Part shown: positions 53,477-62,241 of the stretch, piece after piece
How positions within the stretch are numbered: the first letter of the stretch is position 1
How the letters are laid out: each line of letters begins with the position of its first letter
NCBI RefSeq assembly: GCF_002140975.2
Contig: NZ_CP147247.1
Location: 620,001 to 684,000, forward strand
Length of the DNA: 64,000 nucleotides
DNA from: Enterococcus sp. 9E7_DIV0242
GTDB taxonomy: Bacteria; Bacillota; Bacilli; Lactobacillales; Enterococcaceae
Reading direction: 5' to 3'
Made by a program: the position numbers and the translations under genes
The notes under the pieces: generated by a model
What the model was told of the DNA's origin: nothing
What the model saw: only the letters and a program-made list of their open reading frames with translations
Databases searched by the model: none

Positions 53477-56230
53477 TCAATTATCGTAGATAATGTCATA
53501 GAGATAATTCAGCTCATATTCACTGATTTTAATACTGTATGAGATTTCGACAATTTCTAATGCTTCAGCAATAATTTGTAGTATTTCTCGTCGTCCCGCA
53601 TCAGCCATCCCTTGGTAGGTCAACACTTCTTGATTTCGAATCAATCGTTCAACCAGACTTGCGATATGAACATACACTATTGCCTTTTTGCTATTAGTCA
53701 ATTCGATTTTCAATCTTCGTTCCATTATCTCTATGGCTTCATCAATATAAGCAATCACTCGCTTCACATCAAGAATCGTAATAGCAGAGAGTAAACGCTC
53801 GATCGATAAATTCCGAACCAAATTGTTGTTGATTTCTCGTCTGACCTGTTCATCTTGAATACCATGAAAGATTTTATCTACGCTTTCATGTCCTTGACCG
53901 GAAATCAAATCCTCAAAAGCAACAAACGCTACTTCAGCAATCCCCGGATCGGCCGTTCCGACAATTCCCTGGATATCATACTGCTTGAATAAAGTATTCT
54001 CACTACCATACTTTTTTAAATAGTGATAATCTACAGCTTCTACTTGATAGCCAAGTGATTCTGGTAAGCTGCTCTCCAAGAATTCTTTCAGCTGCTGCGC
54101 TGCACCTAAACCTGTATGGCAAACAGTAATAATCAACGGTTGTTTTGCGATAGCTGGGTAGACGACTTTGTAATCCATATGAATCGCTTCGCTCAATCGC
54201 TCACCAATCACTTCAAAATCTATCCCCTTTTTGATCATTTCTGCGGTAAAAAGCGCTTGTTGTGTCGTCACATTATTGATAATGAGCATTGGTCCGGTCA
54301 GCTCGTCTTCAAGACTTTCAGTCAATGCCATCAAAGAGCCCATATCTGCCAAAATCACCAACCCTTTGCTACAGTCATTACTACGGATATAATGACGCAT
54401 ATATTCTTCCACCTTATCCAAATGAACATTGAAGGGCATATCAAACGAATCAAACAAATGCTCTTCCATAAAGCGGTTGACTACATCGGCAATACTACTG
54501 GCCGTTGAAAAGCCGTGTGCTAGAATCACACTACGAATCTCCGGTTTTCTCACCTCGAGATCCAGACCTTTCAAATAGAAGGCCAGTAAAATCTTTTCAG
54601 ATTCATTCAGCACTACATCAAGCTTTGACTCAATCAACTCCAGTAACGCGTTGAGTATCTTTTGTTCCATCAATAGATTGACCAGAATAAAATCCTGAAT
54701 GGTTTCCAGCATTTTGGGCTTAAAACTTAGCAGTTCAACAGAAAAGCTATTGCGTTTATATAAGTAACTCGTCAGCGCTACAATTGAGTTCCCACTAATA
54801 CGGACAAAGAAATTGGTTTCGAGAAAGCTGACCAGTTCTTTGATGGTACTTCGCAACAGCTTCAAGGTATGGCCTTCTTTCCCATCCTCGTAGACCAACT
54901 TCTCAATCACCGTACTAACTTCTCTGGCAAGCTGTTGAATAACCTCTTCAGCTGTCATGCGTTGCTGCTGATAGTGCTCAAATACGCGTTCAACAACTTT
55001 GAAAATACTTTTAAACATCAAGGTGTCCGCATTTTCCGTTCGCATAAAATCATTGACCTCACTTTGAGGTTCGATCAGAATATCCTGCTTTTCAGTTGAA
55101 TCAATTTCCTTCAGCGCCAAAAATTTTGACAGTAGACTACTTTCCAAAATTTCAGCATTTATAGTAATTAGTGCCCCACTGTTCGCCTGTTTACTATAGG
55201 CATTTGCGCAAATAATTTTGATTAGGTTTTTCAACTCTCCGACATTGTCGCGGTAAGTCAATGCCAACAATCGATTCATGATCCAAGGTGTGATCAGAAG
55301 TGGGCGATCAAATTTTCGACTTTCTCGAATAAAGAAGGTATAAATGTATTCCATTGTTTCCTGCTTTGTTCGTTCCTGTAATGTAGGGATGTTGATGGTT
55401 ATTGGCACACGTCGGGTGAATGTTCGTAAAAAATTAGCATGAATATCTTCTGTCGTCGCAAAAACTAGACGAACCTTAGATTTTCTTCTTCGATTGTTCT
55501 CGCCAAGTCGCGAAAAGCTTTGCGTATCCATGAAGGTAAACAGTTTCTCTTGGCTTTCCGGCGAAAGGCGGTGACACTCATCCAAAAACAAGATACCACC
55601 ATCTGCAGCTTCAAGCAGTCCGACATTATCTTCGTCAGCTCCTGTAAAAGCTCCTTTTTTATAGCCAAAAAGAATACTACTCAACAACTCTTGGTTATGA
55701 TAATACTGCGCACAGTTCAGCTCTAAGAAAGGCGCATCCGATGCAATCAACTGTTGATCAACAGAAAACGCATAGGTTTTTCTTGCCAATAAACTTTTAC
55801 CCACACCAGTATCTCCATAAAAAATCATCGGCAGCCCAATTCCCGGATAAAACATAGAAGACTTGATCTGGTCAATAGCTGGCTGCAAGCTGGAAAAAGC
55901 CCCAATCACATCGTCAAATACATGACTTTCCACAGACGCTTCTCCCCTTCCTTTTTCCTTGAGGAGCTGCTCCAGACTCTCGTATATCTCATGATGCACC
56001 GGAAAAAATTTTTCTTCAAATACTGCCTTATGAAAGTAAATTGCCGGACGGCTCTTCACTTTGAATGCCAGCTGCTCTCGAATAAATTCATTCAAATATT
56101 GACTTGCCGTGTTTCGCTGAATACCAACTTCTTCACAAATCCCTTCGGTCGTCAGTCGATCATCGGCAGAAACTTTGGATAGTTCTTTTGTCGCTTGCTC
56201 CAATGCGTGTAATATTTCCTGTTTCGACAT
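53477..56230 (-). CDS. LevR-type sigma-54-dependent activator with PTS regulation domains
   Basis: This 917-residue activator works with sigma-54 RNA polymerase. In order: an N-terminal helix-turn-helix (LTTEGICEEVGIQRNTASQY, about 25-45); an AAA+ domain (about 90-370) with Walker A FYGDTGVGKS and the sigma-54 contact loop KGAFTGADED; a first PRD; an EIIA-Man-like domain with VILAHGFSTAS (His near 568); an EIIB-like segment with ITVCHTGLGAA (Cys near 700); and a C-terminal PRD. I chose ATG 56230, preceded by AGGAGGAG. The matching promoters upstream of the PTS, EIIA and HAD genes mark those as its targets. Confidence 0.92.
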   Translation of the reverse strand: MSKQEILHALEQATKELSKVSADDRLTTEGICEEVGIQRNTASQYLNEFIREQLAFKVKSRPAIYFHKAVFEEKFFPVHHEIYESLEQLLKEKGRGEASVESHVFDDVIGAFSSLQPAIDQIKSSMFYPGIGLPMIFYGDTGVGKSLLARKTYAFSVDQQLIASDAPFLELNCAQYYHNQELLSSILFGYKKGAFTGADEDNVGLLEAADGGILFLDECHRLSPESQEKLFTFMDTQSFSRLGENNRRRKSKVRLVFATTEDIHANFLRTFTRRVPITINIPTLQERTKQETMEYIYTFFIRESRKFDRPLLITPWIMNRLLALTYRDNVGELKNLIKIICANAYSKQANSGALITINAEILESSLLSKFLALKEIDSTEKQDILIEPQSEVNDFMRTENADTLMFKSIFKVVERVFEHYQQQRMTAEEVIQQLAREVSTVIEKLVYEDGKEGHTLKLLRSTIKELVSFLETNFFVRISGNSIVALTSYLYKRNSFSVELLSFKPKMLETIQDFILVNLLMEQKILNALLELIESKLDVVLNESEKILLAFYLKGLDLEVRKPEIRSVILAHGFSTASSIADVVNRFMEEHLFDSFDMPFNVHLDKVEEYMRHYIRSNDCSKGLVILADMGSLMALTESLEDELTGPMLIINNVTTQQALFTAEMIKKGIDFEVIGERLSEAIHMDYKVVYPAIAKQPLIITVCHTGLGAAQQLKEFLESSLPESLGYQVEAVDYHYLKKYGSENTLFKQYDIQGIVGTADPGIAEVAFVAFEDLISGQGHESVDKIFHGIQDEQVRREINNNLVRNLSIERLLSAITILDVKRVIAYIDEAIEIMERRLKIELTNSKKAIVYVHIASLVERLIRNQEVLTYQGMADAGRREILQIIAEALEIVEISYSIKISEYELNYLYDIIYDN

Positions 56231-56438
56231 GGTTCTCCTCCTGATTTTCACTCTAATTATACTAAAGGCGTTGCTACAAACAAGTTTTTTTTCACAACAG
56301 CTATAAACATTTTGCGCACCTCTGCTTCGTGATAACAGGAATCAAGATATCCCTATCAAAAAGTCAGCGATCTCAGAACGAGAGGATTTAAAAAAGGAAA
56401 TTTTTGATTATCAACTCGATCTACTTCTCTTTTTTATA

Positions 56439-56454
56439 AGCAAGAATCATACCA
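56439..56454 (-). promoter_or_regulatory. Degenerate sigma-54-like promoter upstream of the activator gene
   Basis: On the minus strand TGGTATGATTCTTGCT matches the -24/-12 pattern except for T in place of C in TGGCA. TTCGACA lies six bases upstream. It is about 210 bases from the activator start, so autoregulation is possible. The mismatch is at a conserved base. Confidence 0.5.
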
Positions 56455-56702
56455 ATAATGTGTCGAAGAGAAGTTTCGTACTTTGTTCCCTGTTTTACAA
56501 AAGAACAAGTACCAAAATACTGGATTCGACCGTTACTTGTTAGTAAGGATACATGATGCTTGAGTAAGAAGCAGATGAGACAAACTAATTTTTAATCTGC
56601 CATTAATCTGTCGAAGGTTGACTATTTATGTATGAAAGCCAGGAGAAGCTTATCTAATTTTATATTGGTTTCTATATTATTTAGCTGAAAACACGCGGTA
56701 TA

Positions 56703-56762
56703 AAAAAACTTCTTTCAATCAGAAAGTGGCAATCACCATTTTTCTAATGAAAGAAGTTCTTA
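56703..56762 (-). terminator. Terminator after the MFS transporter gene
   Basis: On the minus strand AGAACTTCTTTCAT pairs with TTGAAAGAAGTT over a long stem, followed by TTTTTTTATA. Confidence 0.82.
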
Positions 56763-56815
56763 TTTTGATACAAGTCAATCAAAACCTTATTCCATACTTT
56801 GTTGATTTTTATCTA

Positions 56816-58042
56816 CTACTTTTGCGCAAGCTTTCTACGCATAATCAATGATACTGTAAACGCAATTGCTGACAAAATAATGAAAATCAACAAAGTTGTC
56901 GTGTATCCGTCTGTCATCTGCTTAACAGTAGACAATAATACAGGTCCGACGACGCCAGCTGCTGCCCAGGCTGTCAAAATATAGCCGTGGATCGCGCCGA
57001 CCTCTTTCATTCCGAAAACATCACCAATGTATGCTGGAATTATTGAGAAGCCAGCGCCATAACAGGTCATGATGATGCAAACCAATGCCGCAAAGAATAG
57101 TGCCGAGCTTGAAAAATACAGTGCAGTCAATGCTAAAGCATTGACGACAAAAATGGTAGAATACACTATCGGTCGGCCAAATTTATCAGAAATCGTTGCC
57201 CAGAACAAACGACCCAAGCCGTTGAAAATACCCATGATCCCAACCATAGCAGCAGCCATGGGACCTGACATCCCAGTCATTTCCTGTGCCATTGGTGATG
57301 CAGCAGATACAATCCCGATACCACAAGTGATATTTAGGAACAGCATGATCCACAGCATCCAAAATTTCTGTGTTCGAATAGCTTCATTGGCAGTAAGCCC
57401 ATCTGAAGCTTCTATCTTTTTACCGGAAAATTCTTTCTTCTCTTCAGTCATACCAGCCGGCGTCCAGCCTACAGGTGGTTTTTCAAGGTAGCGTGACGCA
57501 AGAAACATCACACAAAAATACATTGCGCCCAAAATATAAAAAGTATTGGAAATCCCTACTTTACCCATCAAAAATTGTGCAATCGGACTGGTGATCAGCG
57601 AAGCAAAACCAAAGCCCATGATCGCCAAGCCAGTAGCTAAGCCTCTTCTATCTGGAAACCAGCGAATCATTGTAGATACAGGCGTCACATACCCTGAACC
57701 TAAACCAATTCCGCCAATAAGACCATATGTCACATATAGTAACGGCAGTGACTGAAGCTGAATTGCCAGGCCTGTTGATGCAATACCGACACCAAAGAAA
57801 ATGGAGGCCACAGTTCCGGTCGTTTTAGGACCAAAACGCTCAACAAATTTCCCCATAAATGCAGCAGATATACCCAGACAAAAAATGGCTATACTGAAAG
57901 CAAACGAAATGGAGGTCGGTGACCACCCTGTCAATTCATTGATTGGTTTCGTATAAATGCTCCAAGCATACGCAGACCCTATCGACAAGTGTACAGATAC
58001 GCCTGCCAGCGCAATAAGCCACCGGTTTTTCACTTTACTCAC
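56816..58042 (-). CDS. OFA-family MFS transporter (oxalate/formate antiporter-like)
   Basis: This 408-residue transporter has 12 hydrophobic helices. It shows OFA family marks: GSAYAWSIYTKPINELTGWS near the start, GPKTTG in loop 2, GLGSGYVTPVSTMIRWFPDR and GRLFWATISDKFGRP in the central loop. Relatives exchange small organic acids such as oxalate, formate or pyruvate; the substrate is unknown. Translation starts at GTG 58042, preceded by GAGGAGAG. It is a single-gene unit. Confidence 0.85.
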   Translation of the reverse strand: MSKVKNRWLIALAGVSVHLSIGSAYAWSIYTKPINELTGWSPTSISFAFSIAIFCLGISAAFMGKFVERFGPKTTGTVASIFFGVGIASTGLAIQLQSLPLLYVTYGLIGGIGLGSGYVTPVSTMIRWFPDRRGLATGLAIMGFGFASLITSPIAQFLMGKVGISNTFYILGAMYFCVMFLASRYLEKPPVGWTPAGMTEEKKEFSGKKIEASDGLTANEAIRTQKFWMLWIMLFLNITCGIGIVSAASPMAQEMTGMSGPMAAAMVGIMGIFNGLGRLFWATISDKFGRPIVYSTIFVVNALALTALYFSSSALFFAALVCIIMTCYGAGFSIIPAYIGDVFGMKEVGAIHGYILTAWAAAGVVGPVLLSTVKQMTDGYTTTLLIFIILSAIAFTVSLIMRRKLAQK

Positions 58043-58561
58043 TTAACTCTCTCCTCATCATCATAGCGGCATACAGATTGTAAATGTTATATTCTAAAAT
58101 CATGCAACATAATTACACGATCGATCAAAACTCTATCCATTCGTATGTCTTCTATTCATTATCAATTTTTATACTGCTTTATGGAACAACCTCGATTTAT
58201 TGTTCCAAAGAAAAAATAGAAGCGCTTACCAGATTTCTTTGGCAGCTTCCTCCTCATTACTTATTCTCTATCAGCAAATACCCCCTCAATAGTTTTTCAC
58301 TATTCATTTGTTTGCACAAATGTCATAAATCCCCATTCTCTGATATCGACCATAGAAGCCCCCTTTTATATAACAATTATTATTTAACATTCATTGTACC
58401 AGTACAGGTAAATAAGTCAAATACAAAAATACTGTTTTAAAGGGATTCTCAAACGATATTGACAGTCCTGACTGTGTGACTTGAACCTTCAATATAAGAA
58501 TACTTTTTCTCTTATATAGACCAAACAATGAAGTTTTCTCTGCTCTCTCTTATTTCTTATC
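58043..58561. other. About 520 bases without a recognisable gene
   Basis: AT-rich sequence between the MFS gene and the PBP terminator. A frame at 58084-58440 has no ribosome-binding site and unnatural composition. A TTGACA at 58459 on the plus strand has no -10 at proper spacing, and CAGTCCTGACTG is a small palindrome beside it. I see no other structure. Confidence 0.5.
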
Positions 58562-58606
58562 AAAAAAAGATAGGACCATCATCGAAATGAATGTGTCCTA
58601 TCTTAC
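58562..58606 (-). terminator. Terminator after the PBP gene
   Basis: AAGATAGGAC and GTCCTATCTT pair around an 18-base loop, and TTTTTTT follows on the minus strand. Confidence 0.86.
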
Positions 58607-58647
58607 AAACCAAAATAACTAACAAAACTTATTCTATTACTGATCCA

Positions 58648-60678
58648 TTACTTATAGTGCTGCTCCAAATATTGAACTAGACTTCCTGCTTTCTCTGTTG
58701 CAGTTCCGTTGTCTCTTGAGTTTTCAGACATGATCAATCCCATAAAGTTACGATTATTCACATCGAAAAATAGTAAGAAGCTATTTTCTGTCCCCAAGGT
58801 ATCCTGCTTTTCTTTTATTTCAGCTGTTCCTGTTTTCGCAGCCAAAGTGAAATCAGGATTGTTCAAGCTATACACATAGCCTTCCGGTGAAGCGACACTA
58901 TCGATCAAGTCGTTCAGTACCGTATTTGCAGCATCTGAACTAACTACATCTTTTTTCGTTTTTACCTCTTGGTCCTTTACGATTTGAGGATAAACAATTG
59001 CACCGTCATTCATAAACACGCTATACATTGCCAGTTGAGAAATTGGCGAAATCATCAGCTCGCCCTGTCCGTACGCTGTATCTGCTAAATGAATCTCTGA
59101 ATTGAAGGTCGCTTCATTGGATATACTCGCAGGCTCAACGTAAATTGGCAAATCCAGTTCTTCGCCAAAAATGAACTTATTCAGTCCGTTACGAAATACC
59201 TCTTCCCCCATCTCCAAGCTTTTTTGTGCAAAGAAAATATTATCTGAATAGACCAATGCCTTTTTCAAATCAACAACCGGCGTTTCCTTTACTCGAGTCG
59301 TCCAGAATCCGCCCCAGCTTTCATCCTTTTGCCATTTCAGTCCGTCGATATTTCTTTCTTCTGTCGTCGTGATGTGCCCTGAGTCCAAACCTATCGCAGC
59401 CGTAATCGTTTTGAAGGTCGAGCCGGGAGCATATCGATTAGCAAAACGTGCCATAAAAGGTAAATTCGTATCATCCGCATAGCTCTTATAGTCCGCTTCC
59501 GAAATACCTAAGACCATTTTATTCGGATTATAGGAAGGCGCACCTGTTGCAACCAGCAACTCTCCCGTTTTAGGGCTTGAAATTACAGCTGTTGCAGGCT
59601 TTCCGCCTAAAGAATCATAAGCGATCTTCTGCGCTTCGCTATCGATCGTCAAAGTAATCGTCGCAGGCTCTATTCGCTCTGCTTTTAAAAGAGTTTTCTT
59701 CACTAGTCCGTCTTTATCAACAATATCGATACTTGCTCCATCTTTTCCCCTCAGCTGTTCGTCAAAAGCTGCCTCCAACCCTGATTTCCCAATCGAATGA
59801 TTTTCCGACAACTCCGGATTCTTCTCAATATCTTCTGCGCTGACTTTACCAACATAGCCTAATAGATGAGCCGTCGCTTCGCCAAAGGGATAATGCCGCT
59901 GATTTGTACGACCGATGACCGCGCCTGCCGGTAAAGAAGCAACCTCGGCAGCGCTCAGTTCATTTTCCAATGTCTTGATCGGTACAAATAAATCCTCTTT
60001 TACCCACGCCTGATTCAATTTCTCATTGATGATCTCTGTTGAAACGCTGAATTTTTCACTTATCGCCTGTATATTTTGCTCTCGCTCAGCACCTTCACCT
60101 AGCTGTCCTGTGGTTATTCCTAGCTGCTGATAGTCGTAGTTCTCAGCAAGCTTCACACCATTTCTATCCAGTATTTCTCCCCGTGCTACTTCATCTGTCG
60201 CAACTTTGACTGTATCATCTTCCTCCATCTCCGGAAATAGCAACGACGGCTTCCAATCAAAAGAGTAGCTCGTTTCATTTTTATTCATGGCAACTGTGTA
60301 TTTTTCTGTAGTGATCTCTCCAAATTCTGTATCCAGCTTTAGCTCATAAGAAATCTCATAACTATCGCCTTCTTTTTTATTTGTCGAGACATTTTCAACT
60401 GCTATCTTATTTACACCAATTCCTGTAAAAACATTCGTATATCTTTGTGCTACATCTTCTTTTGTTGTTGCCAGATCAGCGAATGACTTTTCTGAAAAAA
60501 GCGCACTATACTTAGAAAAATCCTGTTTTGTTAATGCTGCTGTGTATTTATCTACTGCGCTGCTTACTTTCTTTTTCTCTTGTTGATCCTTCACTACAAA
60601 ATAACCTGCCACTGAGCAAGCAATGATACCAACAGTGACAACGCCAATAATTACCTTCTTATTTCTTATTCCCGCCAT
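58648..60678 (-). CDS. pbp5: Class B penicillin-binding protein, low-affinity PBP5/PBP4 type
   Basis: This 676-residue transpeptidase cross-links peptidoglycan and in enterococci gives intrinsic tolerance to cephalosporins. It has an N-terminal membrane anchor (about 8-28), a MecA-N-like domain (about 35-150), a dimerisation domain (about 155-330) and a transpeptidase domain (about 360-676). Active-site motifs are PGSTFKTI (Ser near 419), SDN (near 476) and KTGTAE (near 613). Long blocks match Enterococcus faecium PBP5, such as IDGLKWQKDESWG, KFIFGEELDLPI and TAYGQGELMISPI. I chose ATG 60678, which follows AAGGAG; ATG 60696 has no signal. Neither psr nor ftsW, neighbours of pbp5 in E. faecium, is next to it. 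Confidence 0.93.
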   Translation of the reverse strand: MAGIRNKKVIIGVVTVGIIACSVAGYFVVKDQQEKKKVSSAVDKYTAALTKQDFSKYSALFSEKSFADLATTKEDVAQRYTNVFTGIGVNKIAVENVSTNKKEGDSYEISYELKLDTEFGEITTEKYTVAMNKNETSYSFDWKPSLLFPEMEEDDTVKVATDEVARGEILDRNGVKLAENYDYQQLGITTGQLGEGAEREQNIQAISEKFSVSTEIINEKLNQAWVKEDLFVPIKTLENELSAAEVASLPAGAVIGRTNQRHYPFGEATAHLLGYVGKVSAEDIEKNPELSENHSIGKSGLEAAFDEQLRGKDGASIDIVDKDGLVKKTLLKAERIEPATITLTIDSEAQKIAYDSLGGKPATAVISSPKTGELLVATGAPSYNPNKMVLGISEADYKSYADDTNLPFMARFANRYAPGSTFKTITAAIGLDSGHITTTEERNIDGLKWQKDESWGGFWTTRVKETPVVDLKKALVYSDNIFFAQKSLEMGEEVFRNGLNKFIFGEELDLPIYVEPASISNEATFNSEIHLADTAYGQGELMISPISQLAMYSVFMNDGAIVYPQIVKDQEVKTKKDVVSSDAANTVLNDLIDSVASPEGYVYSLNNPDFTLAAKTGTAEIKEKQDTLGTENSFLLFFDVNNRNFMGLIMSENSRDNGTATEKAGSLVQYLEQHYK

Positions 60679-60736
60679 GCCAGTTCTCCTTTTCATTAGC
60701 CCAATAATATAAATGTAATTGCTTCCTTCTATAGTT

Positions 60737-60751
60737 TACAGTGTTACTGTA
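60737..60751. promoter_or_regulatory. Inverted repeat in the PBP promoter region
   Basis: TACAGTGTTACTGTA is a perfect 6+3+6 inverted repeat. The TACA/TGTA arms recall the operators of BlaI/MecI/CopY-type repressors, but the spacing differs and no such repressor is in the window. It overlaps the spacer of a weak promoter (TTTTCT, 17 bases, TAAACT). Confidence 0.45.
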
Positions 60752-60968
60752 CGTAAGAAAAGCTTAGCGAATAAAAAGTTATCATTTATTTAGTAGATTC
60801 TTAAGGTTCTGATAAAATCAGCTGTTTTATCGTCTGAAAAAAATGATTACAGCATTATATAAAGACTACGGTCTATTCATTTGTTCAAACAAAAAATGCT
60901 GTATTGTCAACATCCGTATATTTATGTATCAGCTTTTTTTCTTTCATATCTCAAGCCGCTATTTCCCC

Positions 60969-60997
60969 TTGACTCTCTCCTTACGTATGAGTTTATA
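60969..60997 (+). promoter_or_regulatory. Sigma-A promoter of the BtrH-domain gene
   Basis: TTGACT (60969-60974), a 17-base spacer and TTTATA (60992-60997), with TTATAC also possible at one base further. It places the transcript start near 61005 and supports the ATG at 61052. Confidence 0.65.
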
Positions 60998-61051
60998 CTA
61001 AATTTACAGAGCAGCTGGCTGTATCAACTACTATTTTTGGAGGGTATCACG

Positions 61052-62098
61052 ATGAAACATATTATAGAAAATTTTACACCAACCGGTGGACAACATTGCA
61101 TTACCCACGCACTAAAGCAATTATTTAGTTACCATCATTGTCCTCTTTCCGAAGAAATGCTTTTCGGATTAGCTGAAGGGCTCGATTTTACGTATATCAA
61201 TCTGCAGCATTCACCAATGGTCTCAGGTCGTTCGAAAATTCTTGAGTTTGAAAAGAAATTAGCTGCTAATTTAGGACTTTCTTTGACTGTTCGAAAACCA
61301 AAAAATAATGAACGAGCTTTTGAAGAGGCGCAAAAAAGTATCCTTGCAAATCAGCCAGTGCTAATTTATACCGATATGGCTTTTCTTCCTTATTTTGCAC
61401 TGGATGAAAACACTCACTTTGGTGGACACGCCGTTATTCTAGCCGGTTTTGATGACAGAGAAAACGTCTTTTATCTGAGTGATCGTGATAACTCTGATTT
61501 CCCTATCCGGACTCCGAAAGGCCAGATGAACAACGACTATCATCGGATTTCTTATGAGGATCTCGCTCTTGCCAGAGGGAGCAATTATCGCCCTTTTCCG
61601 GCAAATAATAAGAGTATTCGCTTTGATTTTTCAAATTACCAGCCTCCGAGAAAAGAACCAATCACTATCGCCATAAAAAACACTATTGAAAAAATGCTAT
61701 ACCCAGCCGCAAAATTAAAAGGCGTACAAGGTATTGAAAAGTTCTCCAAGCAGATTCTTAGCTGGAAAAAATTTGACGATGATAAGCTACGAACAGCCGG
61801 AGCAACCAACTATTTCCAAATCAATAAGGATGGCGGAACCGGAGGCGGAATTTTCCGAAATTTATTTGGCAAATTTCTACTGGAGGTCGCCCCGACTCTT
61901 GAGAATCATGAACTAGAAATAATCGGAGCAGCCTTTACTGAGCTTGCTGCTCTCTGGGACGACCTCGCAGATACTATGTGGACACTACATACAACCGCAG
62001 ATCGTGCACTACTTCCCACTATGTCCGAAGGAATCCAACAGTTGTATAGGACAGAGGTTAAGCTATTAGTAGCATTGGAGAAGAGCATTAGCCTGTAA
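61052..62098 (+). CDS. BtrH_N / DUF4872 domain protein
   Basis: This 348-residue protein has an N-terminal BtrH-like domain (about 10-165). The conserved start TPTGGQHCITHALKQLFSYH carries a Cys, and FGGHAVILAGFDD carries a His. A C-terminal DUF4872 region follows (about 175-340). The Cys/His pair and fold are papain- or C39-peptidase-like. BtrH itself moves an acyl chain from a carrier protein to an aminoglycoside in butirosin synthesis. Here no carrier protein or antibiotic genes are nearby, so the substrate is unknown. ATG 61052 follows GGAGGG. Confidence 0.72.
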   Translation: MKHIIENFTPTGGQHCITHALKQLFSYHHCPLSEEMLFGLAEGLDFTYINLQHSPMVSGRSKILEFEKKLAANLGLSLTVRKPKNNERAFEEAQKSILANQPVLIYTDMAFLPYFALDENTHFGGHAVILAGFDDRENVFYLSDRDNSDFPIRTPKGQMNNDYHRISYEDLALARGSNYRPFPANNKSIRFDFSNYQPPRKEPITIAIKNTIEKMLYPAAKLKGVQGIEKFSKQILSWKKFDDDKLRTAGATNYFQINKDGGTGGGIFRNLFGKFLLEVAPTLENHELEIIGAAFTELAALWDDLADTMWTLHTTADRALLPTMSEGIQQLYRTEVKLLVALEKSISL

Positions 62099-62109
62099 TG
62101 AAACGAACT

Positions 62110-62153
62110 AAAAAACAAGCGTCCACCAGTTACTTCCGGTAGACGCTTGTTCC
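62110..62153. terminator. Bidirectional terminator
   Basis: AACAAGCGTC and GACGCTTGTT pair around an 18-base loop, with A5 on the left. It follows the BtrH-domain gene; the convergent PPOX gene ends 90 bases further right. Confidence 0.82.
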
Positions 62154-62241
62154 TCGTTTCTATAGAAAATGAAAATTCAATGATATTCTTAGTGATTACC
62201 TAGGTTCGATCAAAAAAACCACTAAACAGAACTCAGCATTT

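Larger units (their letters stand above)
56231..56815. other. Gene-free region upstream of the activator
   Basis: No gene is seen. It holds the degenerate sigma-54-like site at 56439-56454, two TTCGACA blocks on the minus strand (56467-56461 and 56615-56609), a TGGCAG next to the second block with no TTGC at the right distance, and the terminator at 56703-56762. Confidence 0.6.
60679..61051. other. Divergent control region between PBP and BtrH-domain genes
   Basis: No gene is credible here. It holds a perfect inverted repeat TACAGT-GTT-ACTGTA (60737-60751) about 60 bases upstream of the PBP start, a second repeat GATAAAA-N7-TTTTATC (60811-60831), and the promoter of the rightward gene at 60969-60997. 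A frame from 60881 covers that promoter and has no ribosome-binding site. Confidence 0.55.

Noticed and set aside
53316..53480. Upstream extension of the HAD phosphatase by 55 codons
   Set aside because: It would translate through the sigma-54 promoter and lacks the conserved HAD start; ATG 53315 has a strong ribosome-binding site.
58084..58440. A 118-codon open frame on the plus strand between the MFS and PBP genes
   Set aside because: No ribosome-binding site, AT-driven composition rich in Tyr, Ser, Leu and Phe, and no recognisable domain.
58459..58495. TTGACA promoter on the plus strand downstream of the MFS promoter region
   Set aside because: No -10 element at 16-18 bases and no gene downstream on that strand.
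60881..61051. N-terminal extension of the BtrH-domain protein by 57 codons
   Set aside because: It covers a good sigma-A promoter, while ATG 61052 has GGAGGG at proper spacing.
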